In this document: piece after piece, positions 8,377-17,896 of the stretch
Layout: the number at the start of each line of letters is the position of its first letter
How positions within the stretch are numbered: position 1 is the stretch's first letter
Source: Paenibacillus sp. FSL H8-0537
GTDB lineage: Bacteria > Bacillota > Bacilli > Paenibacillales > Paenibacillaceae
Assembly: GCF_038051995.1 (NCBI RefSeq)
Contig: NZ_CP150290.1
Coordinates: 6,941,913-7,005,912 of the forward strand
Direction of reading: 5' to 3'
Length of the DNA: 64,000 nucleotides
The notes under the pieces: generated by a model
What the model saw: only the letters and a program-made list of their open reading frames with translations
Databases searched by the model: none
What the model was told of the DNA's origin: nothing
Program-made: the position numbers and the translations under genes

Positions 8377-9990
8377 TCACTTTACAATAATTTGGCCGGT
8401 CATAAAACTTTTGTGGGGCTCGCAAAAATAATCATACGTTCCTGGCTTATCCAGCTTAATGGAAGCCGATTCACCTTTGCCAATCAGCGGAATGGCGAAG
8501 GTTCCGTTCTTGGCCACTGCGTTATGCTTCATATCGTCCAGATTGGTGAAGATGATCGTCGATCCTGCCTCAACCGTTAACGGGCCAGAACCAAATGAAA
8601 AATCCTTAATATCGACACGATACGTTTTGGCTGTCGATGCAGCTGTAGCAGCCGCTTCCCCGGCAGTAGTACCTGTAAACTTAGCCGGATCGATTACGAA
8701 CCAGACGTTATTCACATCTTGCCCCATCGTATCGCCATGAGCTTTGTCCGCAATAAACGTATATAACGGATATCCTTTATAGGTTGCCTGAGTTGTTCCG
8801 TCCACTCGCTTGATGGAGCCAAAATCAGCTTTGGACAAGGTGGATGGCACACTGCCTCCTGCTATGCTGTATGCTGGCCAATTAACAAGACATTGACCTT
8901 CACATACGCTTGTCTGCGGAGTATCGTTGTCAAAATAGTACAGCGTGCGTCCCATGCTATCTGTCAAATAATGACCCAGCACGCTGTTCGTTCCAAGCAT
9001 TACGGAATAATCCGGCTTGGCTACAAACCAAACATCCGAAACCGCTTCACCCTGTACATCGCCCGGCATCGAATCCTTAATGAAGTAATACAACGGCCAG
9101 CCTTTATACATCCACTGCTTCGTACCGTCCTTGCGTGTAAGCGTAGTGAAATCAGCTGCGTTAAGAGATGTCGGAATTTGCAAATTCTCAGAGGTAAATA
9201 GAGGCCAATTTTCAATACATGAGCCTGTGCAAGCATTCAAATCCTGCGCATCCTTCGTGAACAAATACAAGGCGCGTCCTTTCCCGTCAGTGAAATAGGT
9301 GCCTAGCTTCTCATTTGAGCGCAAGGCAATCTGTTCGCTGCTGGCCAGCGCCGTTTCCTTAATAACACCTTCCGCCTTCAACATATCGAGCAGCGAATGA
9401 CCATGAGCTGTAGTCGCCGAGAGCGCTTCGATCAACGCAGTAGCGATATGGCTGTTGGTCAATGCGGCAGTTCCGGAAATCTGGACAAGACCTTTGCCAG
9501 CGGCAAATGATTCGGTGAGTTTGTATTGGAAGTCACTCCCTGCTTTGTAGCCCATTGATTCCAATATCGCCTTATACAACTGCTGCGAGCTGATCGGTGA
9601 GAGCGGGTCGAACTTCGCTCCACCCGAGCCGGACCAGCCTGCTTGCGGATGATCCTTTAAATAAGCAAGCACCGGCTGATTGCTCTTTCCTGCCAGACTG
9701 GCATCCGCAAAGGTACGGCTGCCTTTATAGGCGAGCGCTTCCGCAAGCTTACCTTGCAGACGAAGCGAAATAAGCGCTGCCTGGATTCGGGTGCTCTTTT
9801 TGGCCAGATAAGCCGCGTTCACACCTTTTCCCTCTCCAACCAGTAAGCCTAGCGACTCCGCCGTTTGAGCATAGGTCTGTACCTGCTCGCCCGCCTTCTG
9901 ACCTTCCTCCGCGGCAGTGGCCGTGGCAAATGGCATTACAAGGAATGCACAAATTACAAAAGCGACAATCAAGCTTTTTCCTTTTCTCAT
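8377..9990 (-). CDS. Secreted protein with two YxFxxD repeats and C-terminal cupredoxin domain
   Basis: Secreted protein of 537 residues from the ATG at 9990, which has GGGAG 8 nt upstream; codons further upstream lack a signal peptide. The signal peptide ends near residue 27. Residues 40-210 are a helical region of unclear family. Two repeats of the PF03640/COG4315 type follow (about 229-330 and 338-433), each with Yx(F/W/Y)xxD motifs (LYLFTKD, LYYFDND) and a CxGxCxxNWP motif. A cupredoxin domain follows at about 450-537, with ligands His489, Cys523, His526 and Met530. The His-Cys spacing (34) equals that in the neighbouring lipoprotein. The function of the YxFxxD repeats is not established; an extracellular redox or copper role is inferred. 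Confidence 0.85.
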   Translation of the reverse strand: MRKGKSLIVAFVICAFLVMPFATATAAEEGQKAGEQVQTYAQTAESLGLLVGEGKGVNAAYLAKKSTRIQAALISLRLQGKLAEALAYKGSRTFADASLAGKSNQPVLAYLKDHPQAGWSGSGGAKFDPLSPISSQQLYKAILESMGYKAGSDFQYKLTESFAAGKGLVQISGTAALTNSHIATALIEALSATTAHGHSLLDMLKAEGVIKETALASSEQIALRSNEKLGTYFTDGKGRALYLFTKDAQDLNACTGSCIENWPLFTSENLQIPTSLNAADFTTLTRKDGTKQWMYKGWPLYYFIKDSMPGDVQGEAVSDVWFVAKPDYSVMLGTNSVLGHYLTDSMGRTLYYFDNDTPQTSVCEGQCLVNWPAYSIAGGSVPSTLSKADFGSIKRVDGTTQATYKGYPLYTFIADKAHGDTMGQDVNNVWFVIDPAKFTGTTAGEAAATAASTAKTYRVDIKDFSFGSGPLTVEAGSTIIFTNLDDMKHNAVAKNGTFAIPLIGKGESASIKLDKPGTYDYFCEPHKSFMTGQIIVK

Positions 9991-10030
9991 TTCATCATTC
10001 TCCCATCTAAAAGTAGTTTCTATTAAGAGA

Positions 10031-10059
10031 TAACGCCCGCTAGATGAACTCGGTTTGCC
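10031..10059 (-). promoter_or_regulatory. Candidate ECF-sigma promoter upstream of cupredoxin operon
   Basis: On the minus strand, GGCAAACC (10059-10052) and CGTTA (10035-10031) are separated by 16 nt. This resembles ECF promoters with an AAC-containing -35 and a CGT-type -10. It lies about 40 nt upstream of the cupredoxin gene start and fits autoregulation by the linked sigma factor. It is only a pattern match. Confidence 0.35.
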
Positions 10060-10089
10060 ATTTCGCAAAAAAAATATAAAAACATTAAA

Positions 10090-10134
10090 AAGAGCCGTCT
10101 CCAGAGTCATGTGTATGACTGAGGGACGCCTCTT
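10090..10134. terminator. Palindromic terminator / repeat element 2
   Basis: Outer arms AAGAG(C)CGTC and GACG(C)CTCTT surround the inner hairpin AGTCAT-GTGT-ATGACT. It is organised like the element at 6049-6097. It separates the CxxH/CxxC gene from the cupredoxin operon promoter and probably terminates the former. Confidence 0.55.
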
Positions 10135-10174
10135 ATTTTCATCCTATTTTCAATAATTGATCATTGAACTCATG

Positions 10175-10342
10175 CTATACGACAAGAAACAGTGCCCCAT
10201 CCTCGCATAAATCGCATTTACGCGGCGGGTCCCAGTCTGCAAATTCCGTTTCCTTCAAATCTACGATATCCGGCGCGTCCTCGTACTCATCAACGAACTT
10301 ATCGATCGCTAGCTCCACGTGTTTTTTGCATACACAATACAT
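10175..10342 (-). CDS. CxxH/CxxC small protein (YyzF-like)
   Basis: Small protein of 55 residues. It begins MYCVCKKHVELAI and ends with a CDLC pair, matching the CxxH/CxxC protein family that includes B. subtilis YyzF. In B. subtilis that gene also sits beside the walJ-htrC block. The paired Cys/His motifs suggest a metal-binding knuckle; no function is established. GAGGAAG lies about 10 nt upstream of the ATG. It follows the HtrA-like protease gene on the same strand after a terminator. Confidence 0.85.
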   Translation of the reverse strand: MYCVCKKHVELAIDKFVDEYEDAPDIVDLKETEFADWDPPRKCDLCEDGALFLVV

Positions 10343-10448
10343 AGTTGGTTCGCTTCCTCTTCTACTTGATTTAATCAGGGTGTTGTCCCTTTGCCTTCAG
10401 TTAGCATAACAAACAACCTGCATAATGTGAAGCCCGCACTATCGGGCC

Positions 10449-10498
10449 GAAAAAAAAGAGCCGCCGCAACAGGCTTCCTCCCTGTTCACGACCGCTCT
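10449..10498 (-). terminator. Terminator after the HtrA-like protease gene
   Basis: On the minus strand AGAGC...GCTCT encloses AACAGG/CCTGTT and is followed by eight T residues. It is a typical intrinsic terminator directly after the stop of the protease gene. Confidence 0.75.
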
Positions 10499-10518
10499 CC
10501 CTAATAGGATGACGATTT

Positions 10519-11865
10519 TTATTCTTCCACCTTATCGGTTAAATCCAATTGCGCCGTCGTCAGCTTGCCGTCCCGGTAGAAGGTCACTTCCACCTTGTCG
10601 CCGATATGCTTCTTGGAATAAAGGTACTTCCGCAGCTCCATCGTACTGCCAACGGCCTGCTTATCCAGCTTGACGATCACATCGTTGAAGACGAGGCCAG
10701 CGTCCTTCGCTGGACCAACCGCCTCCAGCACGATGACGCCAGCACGGACATCCTCCGGCAAAATAAGCTGCCCCGCTCCTTCAGCCTCTTCAACGCTGCC
10801 ATCCTTCGAACCGCCCGCTTTACCTCCAGCGCTGCCGCCCTGCTGTGCAAAATATTGCGCCAAGTCCATCGTGTACACGCCCAAATACGGACGCGGCACA
10901 TAGCCTTTTGCGAGCAAATCGCTTACGATTGGCATCGCATTGTTCGTCGGAATGGCGAAGCCGAGACCCTCCACTCCGATATCGGAGATTTTCATGCTGT
11001 TGATGCCGACAACCTGACCATCGAGATTAATGAGCGGGCCGCCGCTGTTGCCTTGGTTGATGGACGCATCCACTTGAATAACCTCTTGCTCCCAATCATA
11101 GTTGCCATCCTGGTTCAGCGAGACAGGCACGATTTGACGTGTTTTGCTCACGATACCCATCGATAAGGAATCGCCCAATCCGAGCGGATTGCCGATGGCA
11201 ATGACGAATTCAGCCGGCTGCAGGGCAGAGGAATCGCCGATTTCCGCAACGGTATCAATGCCCTTGTCGTCGATTTCCAGAACAGCCAGATCAGAAATTT
11301 GATCTTCGCCAACCATTTTCGCCGCGCGCTGCTCGCCGCTAATGAGCGTCACTTTAAGCGCATCCGCATCGACGGTGACATGATAGTTTGTCATAATATA
11401 GGCTTTGCCATTTTCTTTTTTGAAAATAAACCCTGAACCAACGCCGGCCTGCTGCAAGCTGTTCTTCTCCGTGCTGTCCTTGCTTTCAGCCTTGCTGTCT
11501 TCGCCTTCTTCATTCGGAACGCCCATGCTGAAAACCTGCCGCTGTTCATTAATCACGCTGACAACTGCCGGCCTAACCTTCGCCGAAGCCTGAATCGTCT
11601 TTATTTCCAGTGATTCGCTGTCACCCGACATCTTCGCCGTGGAAACCGCCTGCACTTTGGCACTGCCGCCAACTCCACCATTAAAGAACAGCCCGAACAG
11701 CAGCACAGCCGCTATTGCGCTCGTAGATGAAGAGATAAAGGCAATGCGCACGCTGGACCAATTCCGCCTCGTCTGCTTGCTCGACAAGATGCGCCGCTCC
11801 TTGCTAAAGGCGCGTGTGCGTCTGGATACTTTCGTCGAATAGAAATCGTCATCGAATAATCCCAT
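10519..11865 (-). CDS. htrC: Membrane-anchored HtrA-like serine protease
   Basis: Cell-envelope quality-control protease of 448 residues. A cytoplasmic basic N-terminus precedes one transmembrane anchor near residues 45-65. The trypsin-like domain (about 95-330) shows the catalytic triad: His in TNYHV, Asp in DLAVLEID and Ser in the NQGNSGGPL motif. A PDZ domain follows (about 355-440). A Ser/Gly-rich insertion near residue 350 lies between them. The position after the walRKHIJ genes matches htrC (yycK) of Bacillus, though a 79-residue plus-strand gene intervenes. It probably degrades misfolded exported proteins. Confidence 0.92.
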   Translation of the reverse strand: MGLFDDDFYSTKVSRRTRAFSKERRILSSKQTRRNWSSVRIAFISSSTSAIAAVLLFGLFFNGGVGGSAKVQAVSTAKMSGDSESLEIKTIQASAKVRPAVVSVINEQRQVFSMGVPNEEGEDSKAESKDSTEKNSLQQAGVGSGFIFKKENGKAYIMTNYHVTVDADALKVTLISGEQRAAKMVGEDQISDLAVLEIDDKGIDTVAEIGDSSALQPAEFVIAIGNPLGLGDSLSMGIVSKTRQIVPVSLNQDGNYDWEQEVIQVDASINQGNSGGPLINLDGQVVGINSMKISDIGVEGLGFAIPTNNAMPIVSDLLAKGYVPRPYLGVYTMDLAQYFAQQGGSAGGKAGGSKDGSVEEAEGAGQLILPEDVRAGVIVLEAVGPAKDAGLVFNDVIVKLDKQAVGSTMELRKYLYSKKHIGDKVEVTFYRDGKLTTAQLDLTDKVEE

Positions 11866-12004
11866 ATCTATCTCTCCTCTCGATGTCCGGCCGACATCAA
11901 GACTATTTGGTATATCTCTCGATCCAAATCCATGCTGCTAGGAATAATTTCGGAAGATTGGACTACAATAATAATAGATTACCAGCCAAAGGAGCCTGAT
12001 TTTA

Positions 12005-12244
12005 ATGAAAAAACCTTCCTCCATCCCATCCGCCTGGGAGCATGTGCAGCTCGGTGCGATGCTCGCAGATCTGAAAGAGGAGCACTATCGTACCGTTCTA
12101 ACCTTAAGCGCTTTGCTAGAGCTTCTGCTAGAGAAAGGCATTATCACACTAGAGGAATTACAAGCCAAGACTAGCCAGCTTGACGGGCAAATGGATGAAC
12201 AGCTTCAGAAGCTTATTTCTTCTTCACTTCGTCCCATTCAGTAG
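12005..12244 (+). CDS. Hypothetical protein, 79 residues
   Basis: Short, mostly helical, acidic protein with no signal peptide, transmembrane segment or cysteine. I do not recognise a named family; the segment LLELLLEKGIITLEELQAK looks like a small helical hairpin. AAAGGAG lies about 10 nt upstream of the ATG, which supports it as a real gene. It is the only plus-strand gene in this stretch, and its end overlaps the end of walJ by 32 bp tail to tail. It stands alone between walJ and htrC. Confidence 0.65.
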   Translation: MKKPSSIPSAWEHVQLGAMLADLKEEHYRTVLTLSALLELLLEKGIITLEELQAKTSQLDGQMDEQLQKLISSSLRPIQ

Positions 12245-13019
12245 GCTTGTTGTGATACGTATGCCGCAGGGGGAAGTCCTCTTTTTTGAAGAAAATCCCG
12301 TTGTCTTCTAATATATTATTAACGGTTAGCATCGCTAAGTCCATTAAATTATGATCAAGGCTAAGATGGGCCAAATACACCCGTTTTGTCCGGTCAGTCA
12401 GCAGCTCGCAAAGCGCTTCCCCAGCCGCTACATTGGATAAATGTCCGACGTCGCTTAAAATGCGCCGTTTCGTATTCCATGGATAACGCCCCATACGAAG
12501 CATCTCCGTATCATGATTGGATTCCAGCACCAGCACATCCGAATCGATGATCGCCTGCTTCACCTTATCGCTCATATAACCAAGGTCGGTCGCCAGACTC
12601 AGCTTAACGCCCTGATCGACGAACGTATAGCCAACCGGCTCCGCAGCATCATGCGAAATCGGAAAAGACTGTACTTGCAGCGATCCAAAATTAAGCGTAT
12701 CTCCTGTCTCGATCACGATGCGCTTATCGGCATCGATTTTGCCAACATGCCGCTCCATCGCGCCCCAAGTCGCTTCATTCGCATAAATAGGCAGCTCGTG
12801 CTTGCGCGCAAAGGCGCCGAGCCCTTTAATATGATCGGAGTGCTCATGCGTGACGAACAGCGCATCCAGCTGATGGCCGAACACTCCGCGCTCCTTCATG
12901 AGCTCCTCCATTTTTTTGGCGCTAAGCCCCGCATCGACGAGTACCATCTTGTCGCCATTATTGATAATTGTGCCATTCCCCGTTGAACCGCTTGCCAGTA
13001 CTGTAAACCATAGTCCCAT
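12213..13019 (-). CDS. walJ: MBL-fold metallohydrolase WalJ
   Basis: Metallo-beta-lactamase fold hydrolase of 268 residues (YycJ/VicX family). The metal-binding motif THEHSDH lies near residues 57-63, with the later SHDAAEP and YLAHLSLDHN histidine segments also present. Members of the family are linked to DNA repair and to coordinating cell division with wall metabolism; the exact nuclease substrate is not settled. It is the last gene of the walR-walK-walH-walI-walJ operon, 45 bp after walI. An SD-like GAGGCGG precedes the ATG. Confidence 0.93.
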   Translation of the reverse strand: MGLWFTVLASGSTGNGTIINNGDKMVLVDAGLSAKKMEELMKERGVFGHQLDALFVTHEHSDHIKGLGAFARKHELPIYANEATWGAMERHVGKIDADKRIVIETGDTLNFGSLQVQSFPISHDAAEPVGYTFVDQGVKLSLATDLGYMSDKVKQAIIDSDVLVLESNHDTEMLRMGRYPWNTKRRILSDVGHLSNVAAGEALCELLTDRTKRVYLAHLSLDHNLMDLAMLTVNNILEDNGIFFKKEDFPLRHTYHNKPTEWDEVKKK

Positions 13020-13064
13020 TTCCGCCTCGTCCTATCCTTTCTCCCTCTTGAGCATGGCAAGTAC

Positions 13065-13802
13065 CTACTGCTCCTTATCCTGGGCAACCTCACCGCTTAC
13101 CGCATGGATATAATAAGGGCGGTCCGCATCCTCTACTAGTACTCGCCAATAAGGCGCGGATACTTGCATGTCCGTATCAAACGTCTGTCCATGATAGCCA
13201 AGCTGAATATCGGTAATAACCGAGCCATCCGGCAAATTCCGCTCAATGAACGGCGCTACCGCCTTCGCTGCCGGCAGCACCGTCTGCTGCTTCGCATCAT
13301 TGCTGTCCAGCACCTCAATGCGCGACTGCTTAAAACCCGTAATTTTCTGATTGCTGTAATACAGCTCCAGCTTGACCTCGAACAGCGGCCGGTTATCGAC
13401 CATCCGGTACAAGACGAATACGCCTGCCTTGCTGCCGAGCGGATCGAAAGCGTATTGTTCAATATCAGGAATTTGATTGCCTAGTGCAGCGAGCAAATCC
13501 TTTTGCGAGAAGACGATACGTCTATCCACTGGCGTCTCCAGCTTCACAATCTCCTGCTTCTCCAGACTTAGCGACTTGAGCTGGTAGGTTAAATCACGCA
13601 TGCTTGGCGTTTCAAGCGGCAAGTTGGCGTTCAGCTCGATGCGCTTCTGCTTCATCACCGCGACGGTGTCTGGCGGAAGCTCCGCTGAGTGATTGTTAAT
13701 GTCCAGCTGCTCCCGCACCTCCAGCCATACCTGATAGCCAAGCAAAATATTAAGCAGCAGGAAGCTGCCGATTAGCACACTTTTCGCTCTGCTCCAATCC
13801 AA
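13065..13802 (-). CDS. walI: WalRK regulator WalI (YycI)
   Basis: Membrane-anchored negative regulator of the WalK kinase. The 245-residue protein begins with TTG, preceded by GGAGGTGAGAGG, and has one N-terminal transmembrane helix (about residues 8-25). An extracytoplasmic YycI domain follows, with the characteristic C-terminal PYWRVLVE and YIHAVSGEV segments. In Bacillus, WalH and WalI act together at the membrane to restrain WalK. It starts 14 bp downstream of walH. Confidence 0.92.
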   Translation of the reverse strand: MDWSRAKSVLIGSFLLLNILLGYQVWLEVREQLDINNHSAELPPDTVAVMKQKRIELNANLPLETPSMRDLTYQLKSLSLEKQEIVKLETPVDRRIVFSQKDLLAALGNQIPDIEQYAFDPLGSKAGVFVLYRMVDNRPLFEVKLELYYSNQKITGFKQSRIEVLDSNDAKQQTVLPAAKAVAPFIERNLPDGSVITDIQLGYHGQTFDTDMQVSAPYWRVLVEDADRPYYIHAVSGEVAQDKEQ

Positions 13803-13816
13803 ACGCCTCTCACCTC

Positions 13817-15178
13817 CTACTTCGCCGCTCCAGCCGATCCTTCAGCATCGGTCGTTACTTCCATCGGAACGTAGCCTGTTGGATAAGCCTCCATCAGCAC
13901 TTCCTGCGTGCCATCCGCAAGCTTCACACCCCATACAGGGACAAAATCCAGCTTACTGCCTTCCTTCGGCACCGCCTGAAGTGCCGGGAACAGACTTGTG
14001 ACCTCAGATAGCTTTGCATAATGCTTGAGCGCTACCCGCAAATCATCGCCACCCGGCAAATAACGCGATTCCCGCGTTTCTGCCTGATTGCCAAGCGTAA
14101 TCAGCGAACGATTGTACTCCGTCACCACGCCCTGCTGCAAAATCAGCCGAATCCAGCCATACTGAAAGCCAGCCGCCTCCAAAACCGGATATTGCTCCAA
14201 ATACTGCTGGAACAGCACCGTTCTGCCCAGCTTGCTGTCCGCATCCAGTACAGGATTAACGAAGCGATGCGTGCCATCCCAGCCGCCATGCTGATTCACA
14301 AACTCCACTGCGGCATACACATTATCGCTCAAAATATTATCTGCGCTCTTTGACGCCGCCGGATCGGTATAAATCATCCAGTTGCCGCTCTGCTCCACTT
14401 GAAGCCCGCGTTTGCCATCGGTATAGATTTGTGCGCCGCTGCGATCCTTAAGCGCCTTCGTCGTTCCTGGATCGAAGAACAGATTGCGCTGCACCACATC
14501 TGCCGAATAAATCGTATACGGATACACGATTTCCACCGCCTGAAGCGGCTTATCCGGAATATACAGATCGCCGTCCGCATACTGAAAATTCGTCTGATAT
14601 TCCCCGAAGCCGACGTAATCCTGCACATCGCGAACCGTCAAATCGGCCTGAACCGATTCATAGACAATATCGCCACCCTCACTAAAGAAGAAGGTTCGCA
14701 CCTCTTCCGTATTGCTCGTTTTGAAAATCCAGATGCGGTCAATCGTCTCATTCAAAAACATAATGTCGCCCTGCACCTTCAGCAGCTTGCGCAGCAAATC
14801 AACCGGTACGCCATTTTGGAAGCGCAGCTCCACACCCGCATCCTTTTTCCGCACCTGCTCCCAATCCATGACATCGATTGGACTCCGCTGAAACCCTTTA
14901 AACTCGCGGCCCTGTATGCGGTCCTTGAGAATCATATTATAGAAGGTCATGCCCGGATACAGCACCGTATGCTTGTCCCCGCCAAAGTGGATAATCAGCT
15001 CATCGGGAAAAACAACATTTTCCACCGTCGTCTCTTCACCAAGCGGCTCCGCATTAATGTAGTCCTGCTCCGTCCGTACCGTAGCCCCAAGCCCTGGCAT
15101 GCTGTAAGCGAGGAAATAGCTTTGTATGAGGCTGAAGGCGACCAAAAAAATTAATAGCATCGTTTTCGCCCGTTCCAT
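13817..15178 (-). CDS. walH: WalRK regulator WalH (YycH)
   Basis: 453-residue membrane-anchored protein with an N-terminal transmembrane helix (about 6-26) and a large extracytoplasmic YycH region. It works with WalI to modulate the sensor kinase WalK. The start codon overlaps the walK stop by one base (TAATG), so translation is probably coupled. The short Gly/Ala C-terminus is unremarkable. Identification rests on length, topology and position between walK and walI. Confidence 0.92.
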   Translation of the reverse strand: MERAKTMLLIFLVAFSLIQSYFLAYSMPGLGATVRTEQDYINAEPLGEETTVENVVFPDELIIHFGGDKHTVLYPGMTFYNMILKDRIQGREFKGFQRSPIDVMDWEQVRKKDAGVELRFQNGVPVDLLRKLLKVQGDIMFLNETIDRIWIFKTSNTEEVRTFFFSEGGDIVYESVQADLTVRDVQDYVGFGEYQTNFQYADGDLYIPDKPLQAVEIVYPYTIYSADVVQRNLFFDPGTTKALKDRSGAQIYTDGKRGLQVEQSGNWMIYTDPAASKSADNILSDNVYAAVEFVNQHGGWDGTHRFVNPVLDADSKLGRTVLFQQYLEQYPVLEAAGFQYGWIRLILQQGVVTEYNRSLITLGNQAETRESRYLPGGDDLRVALKHYAKLSEVTSLFPALQAVPKEGSKLDFVPVWGVKLADGTQEVLMEAYPTGYVPMEVTTDAEGSAGAAK

Positions 15179-17022
15179 TAGCTTCGCTCACCGTCCTCTT
15201 CCAGCATCGGCAGCGTGAACGTAACCGTCGTCCCGACATTCAGCTCCGAATCAAGCGAAATCGTGCCGCCATGCGCTTTGACGATTTCCCGGGCAATGGA
15301 CAAGCCGAGCCCTGTTCCGCCCATATTGCGCGAGCGGGCCTTGTCTACGCGGTAGAACCGATCGAAGATCTTTTGCAAATCCCGTTTCGGAATGCCAATT
15401 CCCGTATCCTTTACGCTAATCGCGATTAGCGATTGCTCCTGTTTGCGGGCACTCAGCTGAATTTTGCCGCCGTCCAGCGTATATTTAATCGCATTGGAAA
15501 AAAGATTATCCAGCACCTGATCAATCTGATCCCGGTCCAGCCAAGCCTCTTTCAGCTCGCTATCGACCTGAATAGAAGCCCGAATCGATTTCTGGCGCAG
15601 CTGGAACGAGAACCGATCCGCCACCTCGTCGAGCATGTCGTGGATGTTCGTCTGCCTGCGCCGCATAGGCGCCTGATTGGAATCCAGCCGTGACAAATGC
15701 AGCAGGTCGGATACGAGCCGAATCATTCGCTCCGTCTCATTGCTGATAACGCCGACGAAACGCTCTGACAGCTCCCGCTCGGCTAGCGCCCCGTCATTCA
15801 GCGCCTCAGCATAGCTCTTGATCGTCGTCAGCGGCGTCCGCAGCTCATGGGAGACATTCGCAACGAACTGCCTGCGCGACTGCTCCAGCTTCTCCTGCTC
15901 GGTGACATCCTGCAAGACGACAATGGTACCCGTCGTCCCTTTATCCCGGCGGTGAATAGGCGTAAAGGTGACGCGCATTATCCCTTCCGCCTCATCCATT
16001 TCCGATTCCTCGCCCCGATCAAGAATGAGCGTCTGCTCCTTGCCCTGCCGCAGCTCGTCCAAGCGCTGCTGAGGCAGCGACAGCAGCTCGGTCAGGCTGC
16101 AATTTTCGCAGCTTTTGCGATCAAGCATTTCCAGCGACCGCCGATTCCAGACGATGACCTTCCCGTGCTCATCCGCTGCAATAACGCCATCGCTCATATT
16201 CGAGAGAATGGAATTCAGCTTCTCATTCTCCTCTTCATTGACCGACAGCGCCTCCTTCAGCCGGATCGTCATATCGTTAAACGCCATGCTGAGCCGCCCA
16301 ATTTCGTCATCGCCCAGCACCGGCACCTTGAAATCGAACTTCCCTTCAGCGACCGCTGCCGCCTGCCGGGTCAGTCCTTGAATGGGGCTCGTGATCGTAT
16401 GGGCAAGCAAAATGCCGAGCACCCCCGTCAGCCCCAAAGCGAGGAGCGTTCCCGAGAAAAAAATCTGATTGACCCGGTTCACCGTGTCATACAGGCTGTC
16501 CATCGACGCGACCATATAGACCGCGCCGAGCACATTGTCATTGTCGTTGCCTGTTACCGGCAGCGCAATGATCTTTTTCCGGACATTATTTTCGTCAATG
16601 ATCTCTTCCTCGTTCTCTGGAATGCCGACCAATGCCCGGCTCACCGCGAGCGACGGATTTTTCTTGCCTACATACGATTCCGGCACCTGAACAGACGTCG
16701 CAACGATCTTGCCATTCGCATCGAGCACCTGCACCTCTGTGCCGCTTATGCTGAACAAGTTGCGAACGACGAGGCTGAGACCTTCCGCGCTTTCCACATT
16801 CGTATCCAGATCGCCGCCTGGCTTGATCGACAAGTGGCGCGCCGCCAGCTTGGACAAAATATCGGCCTGCTCCTTGAGGTTGTTCGTGAAGCTGTCCGTC
16901 AGCGACGTCTTGACCGTGCTGATGAAATAGACGCCAATCAACTGCATCGCCACCAGAATCAGCAGCAAATAAATAATGACCAGCTTCACCTGGATCGTGC
17001 GAAAAAATCGCCGCACCATCAT
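15178..17022 (-). CDS. walK: Sensor histidine kinase WalK
   Basis: Essential cell-wall-homeostasis sensor kinase of 614 residues. Order of domains: transmembrane helix (about 10-30), an extracytoplasmic Cache-like sensor domain, a second transmembrane helix (about 185-207), HAMP (208-260), PAS (270-370), the HisKA box with phospho-acceptor in [13 protein letters not shown] (about residue 391), and HATPase with [15 protein letters not shown] and GTGLGLSI motifs. It phosphorylates WalR. The gene overlaps walR by 4 bp and walH by 1 bp. A Cys-x2-Cys pair in the PAS region (SCENCSL) is notable and could bind metal. Confidence 0.96.
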   Translation of the reverse strand: MMVRRFFRTIQVKLVIIYLLLILVAMQLIGVYFISTVKTSLTDSFTNNLKEQADILSKLAARHLSIKPGGDLDTNVESAEGLSLVVRNLFSISGTEVQVLDANGKIVATSVQVPESYVGKKNPSLAVSRALVGIPENEEEIIDENNVRKKIIALPVTGNDNDNVLGAVYMVASMDSLYDTVNRVNQIFFSGTLLALGLTGVLGILLAHTITSPIQGLTRQAAAVAEGKFDFKVPVLGDDEIGRLSMAFNDMTIRLKEALSVNEEENEKLNSILSNMSDGVIAADEHGKVIVWNRRSLEMLDRKSCENCSLTELLSLPQQRLDELRQGKEQTLILDRGEESEMDEAEGIMRVTFTPIHRRDKGTTGTIVVLQDVTEQEKLEQSRRQFVANVSHELRTPLTTIKSYAEALNDGALAERELSERFVGVISNETERMIRLVSDLLHLSRLDSNQAPMRRRQTNIHDMLDEVADRFSFQLRQKSIRASIQVDSELKEAWLDRDQIDQVLDNLFSNAIKYTLDGGKIQLSARKQEQSLIAISVKDTGIGIPKRDLQKIFDRFYRVDKARSRNMGGTGLGLSIAREIVKAHGGTISLDSELNVGTTVTFTLPMLEEDGERS

Positions 17023-17774
17023 ACGTAACCGTAACCTCCCGGCTTCGTGCTTCGCATCATATAACCCAGCCCGCGCCGTGTCATAATGAACTCCGGCCTG
17101 CTCGGATCATCCTCGATCTTCTCACGCAGCCTGCGGATTGTTACATCCACCGTCCGCACGTCGCCAAAATATTCAAAGCCCCATACCGCCTGCAGCAAAT
17201 GCTCCCGCGTCATGACCTTGCCGCTGTTGCGCGCCATATAATAGACAAGCTCGTATTCCCGGTGCGTCAAATCAAGCGGTTGGTTGTCCTTGTAGACGAC
17301 ATACATATCGGTATCAATGAACAAATTAAACAGACGCAGGCCCTGCTTCTCCTGCTGTTCGTCCTGTCCTCCATCCGAGCCTCCCGCACTTACCGTAACC
17401 TCCGCCGACTTCTGCTGCCGTCTTAGATGAGCCTTCACTCGGGCCAGCAGCTCGCGGGTGCTGAACGGCTTCGTCACATAATCATCCGCACCAAGCTCAA
17501 GGCCCAGCACCTTATCGATTTCCGTATCCTTCGCCGTCAGCATAATGATCGGCATATGCAGCTTCGCGCGAACCTCGCGGCACACATCCATGCCATCCTT
17601 CACCGGAAGCATCAGGTCGAGCAGCATTAAATCCGGTTTCTCTGCAAAAGCAAGCTCCACAGCCTGTCCGCCATCGAAAGCACAAATAACCTCGTAGCCT
17701 TCTTTCTCCAAGTTGAACTTCAATATATCTGCAATCGGCTGTTCGTCGTCGACCACTAAAATTTTACCGTGCAT
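17019..17774 (-). CDS. walR: Response regulator WalR
   Basis: OmpR-family response regulator, 251 residues from the chosen start. The receiver domain carries the acidic pocket (VDDE), the phospho-acceptor Asp in LMLLDLMLP and the conserved KPF lysine. The C-terminal winged helix has the TRRGLGY hairpin. WalR controls autolysins and wall metabolism. I chose the ATG at 17774 because AGGCGG lies 7 nt upstream; a GTG at 17780 would overlap that site. First gene of the operon, overlapping walK by 4 bp. A Gly/Asp/Gln-rich linker near 130-145 joins the two domains. Confidence 0.96.
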   Translation of the reverse strand: MHGKILVVDDEQPIADILKFNLEKEGYEVICAFDGGQAVELAFAEKPDLMLLDLMLPVKDGMDVCREVRAKLHMPIIMLTAKDTEIDKVLGLELGADDYVTKPFSTRELLARVKAHLRRQQKSAEVTVSAGGSDGGQDEQQEKQGLRLFNLFIDTDMYVVYKDNQPLDLTHREYELVYYMARNSGKVMTREHLLQAVWGFEYFGDVRTVDVTIRRLREKIEDDPSRPEFIMTRRGLGYMMRSTKPGGYGYV

Positions 17775-17896
17775 CGTCACACCGCCTGTCGCTTCCTAAT
17801 TCTGATCTGTTTGAAATAGCAATACTATCTTACCATACTGCCATACCCAGTTCCCAATTAAAGTTCCTTCATGCGCCTGAGTAGAAAATAAGAAGA

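Noticed and set aside
15847..17028. 393-codon plus-strand frame over walK
   Set aside because: Shadow of the walK coding sequence; composition is His/Arg/Gln-rich without any domain.
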